Of a stretch of 64,000 nt of DNA, positions 9,710 through 20,945 are shown piece after piece. Every line of letters begins with the position of its first letter. The stretch's first letter is position 1. The DNA comes from Apium graveolens (taxonomy: Eukaryota > Streptophyta > Magnoliopsida > Apiales > Apiaceae). Made by a program: the position numbers and the translations under genes. The notes under the pieces are model-generated. The model did not search any database. It saw only the letters and a list, made by a program, of their open reading frames with translations, and was not told the origin of the DNA. The DNA is taken from positions 62,001 through 126,000 of the forward strand of contig NW_027417099.1 of the NCBI RefSeq assembly GCF_009905375.1. Direction: 5' to 3'.

Positions 9710-10242
9710 AAAAAATTTATGGGTTCCAAATCTCAGCTGATATACTATAAAACACCATAAAAAATACCATAAAAATATGATAATTACTAATAATCTTTGA
9801 TTAAAAACTCCTTTGATTTAGGACGAGTCCTTTAAAGAATATTTCTGCAATATTCCTTTTTCGAGCTTGTTGCCACATTCCTGTTGCAGCATAGATCTAA
9901 GAAATATCATATCTTGATGTTTTTTCTTTGATCATATTGCCTTAGAGATATATTCCATAAAGATATAATTTTGATATTTTGCAAAAATGAAATATCTCTT
10001 TTATTTGTTTTAAAAGGCATGATTTTGCTAGTTTGACTTTTTGACTTTAATTTGGATCAGTTAAATTCATGTCCTAATGGAGAGGATCTACGTGTACTTA
10101 ATTTTATATTTAATCGTATAAATACCAAAAAAATAATATATTGAAGATATCATTTCACTAAAATAGTAATTTGAATATTATTTATTAAAAGATATAAATA
10201 ATTTTATAAATATATATATATAAACCAAATCAAACCAAACAA
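9710..10242. other. no gene seen, copy 1
   Basis: A+T-rich sequence between the solo LTR and the SINE-like fragment. It ends in a short (AT) run at 10208-10222 that is longer in copy 3 (46401-46424). No open frame or terminal repeat supports a feature. Matching stretches are 27503-28036 and 45901-46446. Confidence 0.4.
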
Positions 10243-10346
10243 ACCCCGTATATCCCGCTTAACGTAGGGTGTGGGGAGGGTAAGATATACATAGCCTTCC
10301 CTTTATTCTGAATTTCAGAATGGAGAGATTGTTTCCCAAAACACCC
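10243..10346 (+). mobile_element. SINE-like fragment, copy 1
   Basis: About 100 bases reading CCCCGTATATCCCG, GTGTGGGGAGGGTAAGATATAC and GAGAGATTGTTTCCC in order. This word order resembles the body of tRNA-derived plant SINEs (GGGGAGGGTAAGATGTACG...AGAGGTTGTTTCC). It holds a near-perfect palindrome ATTCTGAA-T-TTCAGAAT. The tRNA-like head with A and B boxes is missing, so this is a fragment at most. Confidence 0.35.
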
Positions 10347-10576
10347 AAGCTTGTGTGTGCGTGTAAAGATACGTAAACAATGAGATGAACAATAAAACAT
10401 ATATGCAATGAGCCATATAAATTTGAAACAAACCAATATATGATGACTTAAATTGAAGAGATTTGAAAGAAACCTTAGCCCATGGCATTATTTTATAAAA
10501 AAATATGTGTGTGATTGCTAGATACATAAACTGACCACTCCATTTGTTACTTCTTGCGAATAGATGATATGTATAT

Positions 10577-10830
10577 AAATTTATCACTAATAGACTTAGA
10601 TATATGTAATTTAGAACCAAAATAAACACACAAACATGTATATTAACATTTTAATATATATAAAAACACAAGCATCCTCTTATTTTTCAAGTTTATACTT
10701 AACTAAATAGCATAAAACTATTGTATTAATCGTGTATGTAAAGAAATAGAAATGGAGTATATACGAAGAGGAATGTTCAAACTCTTTTCATATACAAATG
10801 ATTTCTAATCTAATTTCTTTACACATATAT
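10577..10830 (+). repeat. 250 bp direct repeat, arm A, copy 1
   Basis: Begins AAATTTATCACTAATAGACTTAGA and runs through AACACAAGCATCCTCTT, TAATCGTGTATGTA and GAAGAGGAATGTTCAAAC to CTAATCTAATTTCTT. The same words recur in order from 11790. The two arms are clearly diverged and have different 5' flanks, so this is an old internal duplication; whether they are LTRs of a lost element is open. Confidence 0.75.
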
Positions 10831-11789
10831 ATAAAAGAAACAAAAGAGTACTTTGGAAAATTATTTATCCTTTACTCGAATACATATGTGTAACACCCCT
10901 CATCCCTTTTAACCTATCATGAATCATGTTATTTTCTTTTTGGAATTAGATTGCACTCTACTTTTATTTAAAAATAAATCATATTAAGAAAGAATATATA
11001 CACAACATGTTACTATTAGTTGTTCAACTTGTATACACATTTTAATGCACATCGTAAATATAGTTAGATTAATTTCTTTTATCAATATGTACATAAATAT
11101 ATGTATTTATATATAACTATTAAAATTAAGAGGTTTTTTCAAAAATACGCGTATTGGAGAAAATAGACATTTGCACCCTCATATACAACTTCAAGTAACA
11201 TCCTCTACAATTTTTGCAACCTGTATGCAATTTGAAAAAACTTTCACTATACCCAGGTAACATTAATAGTATTTTGATAAATAAGTTAAAAACATGAGTA
11301 TTTTTGACATATTTCCTAAAATTAATTTTAATTACATATTTACAATTTTGGGAAGTAATATAAAAATTTGAACTCTAAGTATTTACTATGCATTAATTAT
11401 TGTACCAAAATGAAACTATGTTTTCTACCATTTTTGGTAATTATAAAATACGGTAAAAGACCGAAATTCATTAATTTAGGTTTATCACCAAAGAAAATTT
11501 TGAAGAGCCTAATTTTATTTTCTGCAATTATGTGTCACATGATTTAAATAATCATTTTCTAGTATAAACCTGAATCCTATACATGTTTTCCATACATAAA
11601 AAAATACATGGGAAATTGGCACAAAAGATTTTTTATGTTGAGATATATATTAGAAATTGTTGACAAAAAGGTAGTCTGCTCTGTGTAGCTACACAATTCC
11701 ATATTCCAAAACCTTAATGTGTGGTTCCCTAGTTTCTCAATCATTGCTTTGAATTCATGCTCCTCATAAATAGCAGAGCTAGAATCACT
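10831..11789. other. no gene seen, spacer between direct repeats, copy 1
   Basis: A+T-rich spacer. The only notable word is TGTAACACCCCTCATCC near 10889, which begins like the TRIM LTRs downstream but diverges after about 11 bases. It may be a third, decayed LTR start. Matching spacers are 28621-29592 and 47031-47999. Confidence 0.4.
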
Positions 11790-12050
11790 AAATTTATCAC
11801 CAATAGACTTAGAATTATGTAATTTAGAACCAAAATAAACACATAGACATGTATATATACTAACATTTTTATTATATACAAAAACACAAGCATCCTCTTC
11901 TTTTTCAAGTTTAGACTTAACTAGCTAGCATAAAACTATTTTATTAATCGTGTATGTATAGAAATAGAAATTGAGTATATAAGAAGAGGAATGTTCAAAC
12001 TTTTTTCATATACAAATGATGTCTAATCTAATTTCTTCACACTTTAATAT
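11790..12050 (+). repeat. 250 bp direct repeat, arm B, copy 1
   Basis: Second arm of the pair, 1213 bases after arm A. It ends directly against the first LTR of the TRIM at 12056. A TATAAATAG word with CAGAGC after it lies just upstream in copies 2 and 3 (29578 and 47975) but reads CATAAATAG here. Confidence 0.75.
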
Positions 12051-12055
12051 ATATA

Positions 12056-12685
12056 TGTAAGACCTTAGTCAACCTGGATAAGAATTGAAACTTATGTTCA
12101 GTTTATAAGGAAAAATACTACTATCATTTGTACCAACAAATTATGATGTGTTGGGACATGTGGTGGGCTAGTCGTTACCCAAGTTGTATGCATTTGGTAC
12201 ACTAGGCTTGAACTAATTTTGAACTCTGAATCATAACTTGACATGGTTCTTGAAAAAGACTAGAAATTTGGGTTTTCACATACGCTATCAAAGCCGCCTC
12301 TCGAAATTTTGAAGCATAATGTTTTCGGAGGCTGGTTGTATTATCCTACAATGGACACAGATACGGAGGTGGCTACAATGGCTAGAGAGGTACGACTTGG
12401 ACTTATGGGCTATTTGTGGACCTATGGGCTCTTTGTTTGGCCTGATGGGGACATCAAGAGTTTAAGAGGGGGAGTTTGTAACACCCCCATCCAACATCAC
12501 TAAGAATTAGAACTTCGGTTCAGTTTAGAAGGCAAAGTACTACTATCATGTGCACCAGCAAATCATGATATTTTGTGAACTTGTGGCGGCTAGTCATTGC
12601 ACAAATTGGTTATATTTGGAAGGGTAGGCTTGAGCTTATTCGACACGATTTTCGAAAAAGATTGAGAATTTGACCAGGTTTGTTA
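12056..12685 (+). mobile_element. TRIM (miniature LTR retrotransposon), copy 1
   Basis: Two diverged direct repeats of about 220 and 209 bases (12056-12278 and 12477-12685) begin TGTAA and share TAAGAATT, TTCAGTTTA, TACTACTATCAT, ACCA(A/G)CAAAT and GGCTAGTC in order. Just after the first lies CGCTATCAAAGCC (12283-12295), a mutated primer site for initiator tRNA-Met (compare TGGTATCAGAGCC). Just before the second lies a polypurine tract, AAGAGGGGGAG (12464-12474). The interior is only about 200 bases and holds no gag or pol domain. LTR, primer site, polypurine tract and LTR at this size define a TRIM. An open frame at 12309-12503 crosses interior and LTR and is not a gene. Confidence 0.75.
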
Positions 12686-13013
12686 TAATATGTGTATTAA
12701 CACCTGTGATGATGACACCATATATTTAACCATTAAAGAATACCTATGGCAGATTTTTTATATTTAAAATATAACCAACGATGGATACAACCAAGTTCAA
12801 CACCAATTTCAATTTTTTTACATCTAACAGAAGTGTGTGGAGAAATAGTTTTGTGTTTTGTGTGATTATAAACTTCTTAATCTATTAAACAAATAAAAAT
12901 TGAACAATAAATATGAGATAAAAAATTTATAAAATTAGAGTTTTCAATCAGATGAATGTCTAATTTGTGTTTCTTCTATGTTAAACAAAATTCTTCTAAT
13001 TCGTCTCCCAAAA

Positions 13014-13806
13014 TCTATAATATACCATTATAAATGAAACATGATTTCGTTTGATCGATTCGTTAACACCTTCGTAAAAAGTACACTAACACCTTCCAAA
13101 ATAAAGTTTAAAAAAAATCAAGTATCTAATATAACTACAAATTGTATGAATTCGTATCCAACTTAATATCTAATTGCACTCGTACTCTTTCTTATCTTTT
13201 TTGTAGGAAACTAAACACGTTCAATATTAATTTTAGTAATTGAAATTATAATATAAAAATATAATTAATAAATCAAAAAAATTAAAAAATATATTTAAAA
13301 ATCTAATATCAATCTATCTATACTATACTATACTATTATAAGCAAAATATAGTTCTATTTGGTTGATTGGTTAACACTTTCCAAAAAAACTGCATTTTTC
13401 ATTAAAAAATAAAAATAAAATTCTACGCTAGAAAGTACGATGACTCAATGTATGCCCCTCCTTCTCATGAAAAATCACTTTTAATTCATTGTGCAGACTA
13501 AAAATGTATATAATTAATTTAAAAAAATTTATATAGACAAGCTATACATCCACTAGTCCTTTCACAATCCCTGGAGAGATGGTTCAACCAAAGTTCCCAC
13601 ACTCAGCACACTCGCACGTCGTTCTCACATCACTCGCTATTGAAAACGTACTTTATTCGCCATTTAATTATATAAAAAACATATTTGGATAAATTATGAA
13701 ATAAATTTGAACAAAATAATATAAAATAATTTATATTAAAAATAATATCATAATTTCAAAAAATTATTTATTTTATTTCATAATTATCTTTTATAATAAA
13801 AATTAA

Positions 13807-13844
<38 letters not shown>

Positions 13845-15329
13845 TGATAATAAGTATTAAAATTCAACCATACATCACATATGTTATATGCTACTTTAAG
13901 CATAATAGGCTATAGACTATGATTGAAGGCGGACCCACGATATTCTAAACCTACTCGGCTAGTGCAAATTTTTTATTTGTCAATCCTATATAAAGATAAG
14001 GGAGCAAACTAGCATATACATGTAAAGTAAAGTAAAGAGTTCAAGAAAAATAGGTAATAAAGTATTAATTTACGCTGGAAAAATAAAGCAAAATTTACTC
14101 AGAATATAAATAAATATTTGACCTAACACTCATTAAGTGCATTAAAATTAAAAGATAAACATATTTAATTCAACCGTATATTGGTACTCACATTCAATCA
14201 CTTGCATTAGATTAAATTATAAATAAAAAGAAAACTTCATAACTTCAAAAAAAGGAACAAAATAAATCAATCAACCCAACTTATCAAATAAATAAATAAA
14301 TAAGTTACATAGTTAAAGAGCAAAAGTGGATTCTAGGACGATTGATGACCTCATAAAAATACCTCTTTTTTGTTTGCAGTAGTGTAGCCGGAGAAGGTGT
14401 CAGTGTCTTTTTTTCCTACTTTTGTTTACAACATTAAATATGGAAATGGACTCCCTTACTTTTTCGAGATAATGGCCCATTTAGTTTTCATATTATTATG
14501 TAATTGCTGAAAATCCAAGTGACTTTATAAGTGGGCTTCTCAAATATTTAACTGGTCTAATATATAGGTGGCTCGAATCATATATAGGATTTTAATGGGC
14601 CTATAAAATTTCATCTCGCTAGGAGCCAACCCTAGCCATGGGTTAGGTCGGTCCTTCTGATCGGCTGTTTGCCTAATACCTTCCTAAAATATAGTTAACA
14701 AGACTTTCAAAAACATTATTAATATTAAAAATAAGAAAAACATATATTTCTGACTCTTCTAAACTGAATTCAAATTATAATTCTCTCCGAGTCGGAGACC
14801 AAATAATATCACAATCAATTAATTCTTAATACTTAATGCACGTCATATGATCATAAATACTTTATTTAAAAATTAAATTAAAAATACCTGAAATTGGTAA
14901 AAACATAAAACATACATTCTCTTACCGTCTTAGATGGGCCAGCATGAAATATGATTCCTTATGTTGAAATAAAATTTCTTATATTTAAAAGCGCCGATAA
15001 CTAAAAAATGATATTTTTGAAGTAAAAAAAAATTGAATTTTGGTTTGTACACTAAAATTTTAGTTTTAAAATAAAGAATTAATGATTTACATATTAAAAT
15101 AAGAGTAGTTATATGACATTTTTAATATCTTTTGATTATAATAATATAGTATTGACAATTGATGGTATTATTAAATTTTAAAAAATATATGTATTATTAA
15201 TTTCAATACTACATAGTTATTATATTTTATTTAATTATCTTTTATATTTTTTTATTTTTATAAAATTTATCATATAAATAATAATAATATATTATAATCA
15301 CGTTGTGCATGGCACGGGTTACAGGTTAG
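13014..15329 (+). mobile_element. non-autonomous Helitron, copy 1
   Basis: The 3' end reads GTGCATGGCAC (a short hairpin, GTGC/GCAC) then GGGTTACAGGTTAG followed by T. In copy 2 the last word is CTAG, the canonical Helitron CTRR end inserted before T. Two related 5' ends starting with TC after A occur: TCTATAATATACCATTATAAA at 13014 and TCTATACTATACTATACTA at 13317. Both go on to a shared string ending GATT-GTTAACAC-TT-AAAAA. The inner end gives an element of 2013 bases, the outer one of 2316. No Rep/helicase frame is present. An AAT microsatellite lies inside at 13809-13844, and about 100 bases present in other copies are missing near 15180. Confidence 0.6.
13809..13844. repeat. (AAT)n microsatellite, copy 1
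   Basis: About 12 uninterrupted AAT units inside the Helitron. Confidence 0.9.
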
Positions 15330-15540
15330 TATATTATTGTGCTTACAACTATGAGAGCTCAACTATAGACTATTAACAGACAAGAATTATGAGTGTCACA
15401 ACTCTCATATCATCTCCCGATCTAATACTTAATATATGTCTATCAAATCATTTATAAAAATTACAATTCTTCTCCTTTTCTAACATCCAAATCGACAACT
15501 CAATGCATACCAGACCCGACACTCCACCTAGGCGAGTCCG

Positions 15541-15781
15541 AAAAAGTTTTCAATTTGGTACACATTAGTTTTTTTACTTGAATCTATAAAGGATGTTACA
15601 AATACCACCTCTTTTTGGATCAGGTTAAATTCTTCTTCTTACCCGCACAGACATACGGAACCTGGGCAATGCCTCTGCAATTATGGTAGAGCTCTAATAC
15701 CATTTTTAACATCAAAGCCCAGGTTCGAATATATAACAGACATAACCTACTACTTTTATATCTATCAATGTGGGATGTTAC
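15541..15781 (-). mobile_element. decayed TRIM-like element, copy 1
   Basis: Read on the minus strand: an LTR-like stretch starting GTAACATCCCACATTGATAG (from 15781), then TGGTATTAGAGC (complement of 15691-15702), one mismatch from the initiator tRNA-Met primer site, a short interior, a purine-rich CCAAAAAGAGGTGG, and a second start TGTAACATCCTTTATAG (from 15600). The order fits a miniature LTR element. The two LTR-like parts share only their first words and some A+T-rich sequence, so decay is advanced. On the plus strand the same segment carries TGGTAGAGCTC and GGTTCGAATAT, resembling pol III A and B boxes, so a tRNA-related origin is an alternative. Confidence 0.4.
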
Positions 15782-18189
15782 CGTTATAATTCCTATGGAC
15801 ACAACTAAAGGTTCATGACTCCTCATTAGTTATTTTACAAGTATAATCAAAATGTTCGCGATTCCCTTAATTGGGTTAAGCTCTCAATGACACATGAGCC
15901 ATCATAATAAAAACATATTACAACTAAACAAACACAACAAGCCTAAAAATTATATTACCCTTGGATAAAGGGATTAGCTAGTCAAGAGATGATAAAACAA
16001 ACATACATTAACATTGTAAACATTGAGCATAAGAGTTCAAGCATAAAAAATACAACTTTATAATTTACTTTGAAATCCGGACGAATCTCTTCGCTGCTTT
16101 TTATATGGTCCAAGTGCCCCTCAAGAGTACGACTATCTAATTATATTCTATTTTATAATACAATATATTACAATTCTTCTCTATAATATCTCTAAAACCT
16201 AATAAAATAAAGAGTTTTAATTATTTTCAAGAAAATGGAAGTAATATTTTAGACCTTGAGTTATGGGTGAAGCATTGTTATATTTGGATGTACCGCAATA
16301 AATCCGAATTTTCTCATTCCTTCTCACTTTAGAAAATCTTTATTTCCTGTCATAAAGTATTAAACTCTAGTTAGTAATATTCAATTATTTATAAATTACT
16401 ATAAACATGAGAATAAAATCCTATAAACATATACAAACAAATGCTCTAACAGCATACTTCACCTAATACCTAGAATAGCTTAATTTCTTTTTCTTTTAAT
16501 GCTTGTTGATCATGATCTCCAAGAGCCCTTGTCTCATTGTGATGGACTTAACTAACTTGAGGGCATATTATGTACCTCTCTCCTTCCTTATTGTAGAAAT
16601 TGAAATTTCATGGGATATTGTTGTAACCTCAATAATGGGACCTATATTGTTAAACATTAAACAAACACATATAAGTAATTAAAAAATATGATCACCCCTA
16701 AAGTTGATATATATTTATATACATATACTAAGAATCTTGAAAATCTGTCCATATACTTTTTGATAAAAAAATAGTATTATATGCCAATAAAGGCACAATA
16801 TAGATGTGTAGTAAAGACTAGAAAACCATAAAAAAGAAACTTATGTAATAGTAATAAATGTATATTAAGTCATTCTATATGTATATACTCAACATTAAAA
16901 AAAATTGAGAAGTAATTACTCTTTAATTTAAGCAAGGTTAAGAGAGTATTGGAGCATTTTCTTCATTGTTTAGAAAATTTCGAGTAAATGAAGAGTTCCT
17001 ACAAAAAAGAAAAAGAAAATGCCATTAAGGTTTTATAAATCCTTGTGATCAAGTAAAAATATTTTGATCAAACGGAGACAAACATAAAAAGTGATTTTAT
17101 GTTATAAAGTTATTTTGTTGTCATCTGAGCAAAGATATATACATCTTTGTTTATATAAAGTTCTATCTCTTTATAATTTCATGACAAGAAATACGGGGTG
17201 GTTTTGAGTTTTGTAGTGGATGAAAATTGAGGATATGTGGTAAATAATTTATAGATAGACCAAAAATGTTTCACTTGCAAATTTATATATTTATTTTCGA
17301 TTTCATAAGATTTTTAGCATTATTATATTAAATGAATATTTGATTCAAATTTAACAATTATATAAATTTATGTGATAATAAACGAGTCAAAATCCCAATA
17401 AGTAAAAATCCTTTATGAAGGTTCTAGAATGTACTGATGTCATGTTTAATATAATTTTCGGTGCACCTAATTAATCAAATATGTATTAATGTTGTAGGCT
17501 AACCAAGGGTAGGAAATATAAGATATGGGAAACATAAAGGGGCAGTTTCATTTGCAAACATCCATACACGTGGCCGATTTTATAAGATTTTGTAGATTAT
17601 TCTTGTAACTCAATATTCAATAACAATTTCAAACAAGATTATTCTGGTAACTGATTATTCAATAAGAATTTTAAACAATTTTCTAAAATTACGTGATTGT
17701 TAAAGAGGATATTTAACTTTATTAAAAAGATAAGTTATATTTGACGGATACTAGCAAAATCTATATATTCACATCCATCACAAATATTCCTATGCAACCC
17801 ATATTTATTGAAAAAATCTTAAAGTTAATCTCAACAATTACAAAAAAATAGTTACAGATAATTGCTTTTATAATTTTATAATTAAAATATGATATCTTAT
17901 ATTTCGAATTAATTTTGAATTAAAGGTGGCACCATGAATTCGAAATATTAAAAGTATAGCATTTAATCACAAATCGGCTTTGGTGTCGTGCAACTATTTT
18001 CTTAAAGAGCTTAACGATCAAAAAGTTAACTATTATCTAAATTAAACTGAGTTATTAATACAAACTTAAGGCTTTTTTTTGTAAATGCTGGGGTTAATTC
18101 AGTTATTATATTTTTTTATTAAAAGTGTTGCATTTATAATTTTTAATATTGAATTTGTAAAGGTATTATTGTATTACATAATATATGAT
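15782..18189. other. no gene seen, right part of unit, copy 1
   Basis: About 2.4 kb of A+T-rich sequence with no long open frame and no terminal repeat I can support. A less A+T-rich patch near 16500-16620 (GATCTCCAAGAGCCCTTGTCTC, ACCTCTCTCCTTCC) has stops in all frames. Copies 2 and 3 share about 30 extra bases near 35070 and 53415. Matching stretches are 33751-36187 and 52118-54508. Confidence 0.4.
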
Positions 18190-18229
18190 GTTGCCTCAAC
18201 TAGAATTTTAGTGTTTGCATCAGACTGTG

Positions 18230-18590
18230 GCCTGATTGATGACGTGGCAACGTGAGAGTCACTGCTGATGTGGCTGTCGGGGTCCCACATATAATGTCGA
18301 AGTTGTGGGCCCATTACTTACGTGGCACTGAAGTGGGACCCGCCGATGACATGACACAAGGTGGGCCCATACCTGCCACGTCATTCTATTATGCCGAATA
18401 TATGTGGAACCCATCTATGGGCCCCATACTAATGATGTGGCAGCTATGGGACCCAGATGCTTACATATGAAGTCCTAAAGTATGAAGTCCTATATGGTGG
18501 TGGGTGACCCCGAGTCTAACGTGGTTTGTTGTGGGACCTACGGATGATGTGGCATTCCAAGAATCACGGCTGATGTGTTTGTTTAATATT
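18230..18590. repeat. GAYGTGGC / GTGGGACC motif cluster, copy 2
   Basis: Same motif cluster as in copy 1. Here the words are better preserved: GACGTGGC, GATGTGGC, ACGTGGC, GCCACGTC, GATGTGGC, ACGTGG and GATGTGGC occur in order. Copy 1 is therefore the more decayed version. Confidence 0.5.
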
Positions 18591-19477
18591 TATGCAACAT
18601 TATTTGGTTTTGTATAATAGGCTTATTGTGTTGCAGTTTTCCTAAATATATTGATATTTGCTGTTGTAGTTGATGGTAAAAAAATAATGCACTATGGATC
18701 AAATCTAATCCTCGCGGGTGCAACATTTTGTTTTGTTCTATTTTTCGAAAACAAGCTTAATATAACACTTTTTTATCCTATTGTTACATTAAAAAAAGTA
18801 CCATATGAGCAATTTCGGTGTAGTGTTTGGTGTTTTAGTAGATGTAAATGGAGTTACCATAGGACTCTTGGTAACACAAATATGATGTAACAACAAATAT
18901 AGTGGTGTGACTATTATATTGTGTTCGTAAAAATCTTTTGGAAAGAAAAGAAAAGAAGTAGAAAAAAAATTATTTTCTTTAGTTTTTTCTTGAATATTTT
19001 TTCATAAAAAAAAGAAAAAAAAATCTGAAGGTTGAAATATAAGTTTCCTCTATTTTTGTTTCCAAAAATTTATTCCTACTTTTGGGATTTCGGGAGAGAA
19101 AAGAAAAGAAGTAATCTTCTTTTCTTTTCTTAGATTAAGAGAACACAACCTAGGTCTATGGTTACAATATTACTGATGTTACAAAAAATGGAAAAGTGTA
19201 GTTATTAGACCCTTTATGATTATATACTCTTATTAATGTAACTTAAAACTCAAAAGTGTAATCATAAACCCCTATGGTAGCGCCCACATTATTTATGAAC
19301 TGTTATTTCGAAAAAGTGTTACCATAGCCCTTTTTTTAATTACAACAACACTTTTTCACCTTCAACAACACCATTTTTGTGTTACAAACATGCCATATAT
19401 GTTGTAGTAAAAATAGACACCGCATGTACTATCGGAGAAAAGAATCGTGTCACTGTCTGTCTAAATAGCACACTAAA

Positions 19478-19669
19478 CTATTCAACGATAGTGTGTCCCA
19501 TAAGCACATTCCCCGAAGGTACATGTACAATATGCATCTGATCCATATCAGATAATATATTCTGTGCGTTAGGGTTAGGCGTATACTGCTTATCCCCATC
19601 AAGTACTACAACTTGTGCGTTGGGATCAATCGTCGTGTTAATCGCATTGTTCACATTCTGATTCTCTAT
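19478..19669 (-). other. possible transposon exon, copy 2, start lost
   Basis: Same frame as in copy 1, but the Met codon after the splice-site word has become ATA (Ile), and a Pro-to-Leu change lies in the VVVP run. The loss of the Met argues against a functional independent gene. Confidence 0.22.
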
Positions 19670-20331
19670 AAACCTGTCACTCAAACAACCAAGCAAACAC
19701 AATAATTATAGGATTGTTACACAATTTGTGAAAAAAATCAAATATAAAGTGCGTGCGTATATGAGTTATAATGAGAAAAAGACGTAACGAAGAAATGATA
19801 AAAAAGAGAGTACTCCAAATGCAATGGATATTGAATTCGAATCCAGTACTGAACTTTCTCCTTAAAGTTCATAAGCCCTCACCTTATTTGTGCGAACAGC
19901 TTCGCAGAATAAAATGAATCACAATGAAGCTGGCGAATGATTGTCACTCTCAACGAGGTTAAATAGAATTAAAACTATGAATAATGGTGAAAGAAAAGTG
20001 CAAAGAATAGATAATAGGGTTTGTGATGAGCGACTGTATCATATACTCAACCCTATATCTATAATATAGAGATGAAGAGTTCAGGGGCATGAGAGAGGAT
20101 ATAGAGAACGGTGATAGTCGATACGGAGATGGTGAGAGGCGTGTGGGATCAAAAGAGATATTGGTGTTTAAAATTTAGTTTTTTTAATGGTTTTCTATGA
20201 AACATTTGTGGATAAAAAGGGAAAACTAATTGGCCTAGGAGAAGAAAAATTTGGTAATAATAGGGCAAATTTTGACTAAAAGGGAAAAAAGAGGGCAAGC
20301 GCGCATTACTTTTTTTAGGTTGTTTTTTACA

Positions 20332-20470
20332 CTAATTGTTAAATAATCGATGTCTTCAAATAACAAAGACATCAGATTAACACGGGGTGATATTGCTACA
20401 TCTTTTAACATCATTGTTATCAACAACCGATGTCTAATGTGTGATATCTATATAACTTTTTCTTGCAGTG
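20332..20470. mobile_element. CACTA-like element right end, copy 2
   Basis: Same terminus, with the terminal word at 20456-20470 and TAG following. Subterminal words are preserved. Confidence 0.45.
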
Positions 20471-20945
20471 TAGACTCTGAATAACTTGTGTTCTACTTTT
20501 TGCAATTAATTAAAACGCATTAATTAATTCAACTAATCTGTAACTGAATCGAATTAATGTTATTCGAAATCAATTATAATAATTCAAATCAAAACAGAAT
20601 TAAATATTTATAAGCCCAAGCCCATTAAAAATTAAATTTAACAAAACTAGTGAGTGATTATTTGGACCAATTTTTTGCTACATTCGTGTCCATACGTCAC
20701 ACACACGAGAAATTTTGAGGGACTCATAAGCCTCAAATTGTGTCTCGAAAGCCCATAATTTACACCCCCTTACGCACTAGCGTAGATTATGGTGTAATAC
20801 ATAGCCAACAAAATTGAAACTACAAATGTGTGTTGCTATGTAGAGGTATGAAAATCTCTTTTCCATTTTAATGGAGAATTTAATAGTAACTAGCTAACTA
20901 ATTTTTCACTACTAACAGAGAAACTTTAATAATCATATATAAATT

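Larger units (their letters stand above)
1..18189. repeat. 18 kb tandem unit, copy 1
   Basis: First visible copy of the 18 kb head-to-tail repeat. The opening words (GTTGCCTCAACTAGAATTTT) recur at 18190, 36188 and 54509, and every landmark (hAT-like element, coiled-coil gene, solo LTR, TRIM, Helitron) recurs in the same order and spacing. Copy 1 is the most divergent: it lacks about 100 bases inside the Helitron and about 30 bases near 12790 that copies 2 and 3 share. Whether the array continues to the left cannot be seen. Confidence 0.97.

Noticed and set aside
12309..12503. 64-codon frame in the TRIM interior
   Set aside because: It spans the polypurine tract and enters the second LTR, has no gag-like motif, and is frameshifted among copies.
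14362..14387. Possible third CACTA-type right end (TTTGTTTGCAGTAGTG then TAG)
   Set aside because: There is no partner left end and no clear subterminal repeats; it lies within the Helitron and may be chance or a captured scrap.
15686..15732. tRNA gene
   Set aside because: A-box- and B-box-like words exist, but no acceptor stem, anticodon arm or terminator can be drawn, and the primer-site reading explains the words.
16490..16640. Minus-strand exon near a balanced-composition patch
   Set aside because: Stops occur in every frame within a few codons (for example after CCCTCAAGT and after ATCAACAAGCAT), and no splice-bounded frame can be built.
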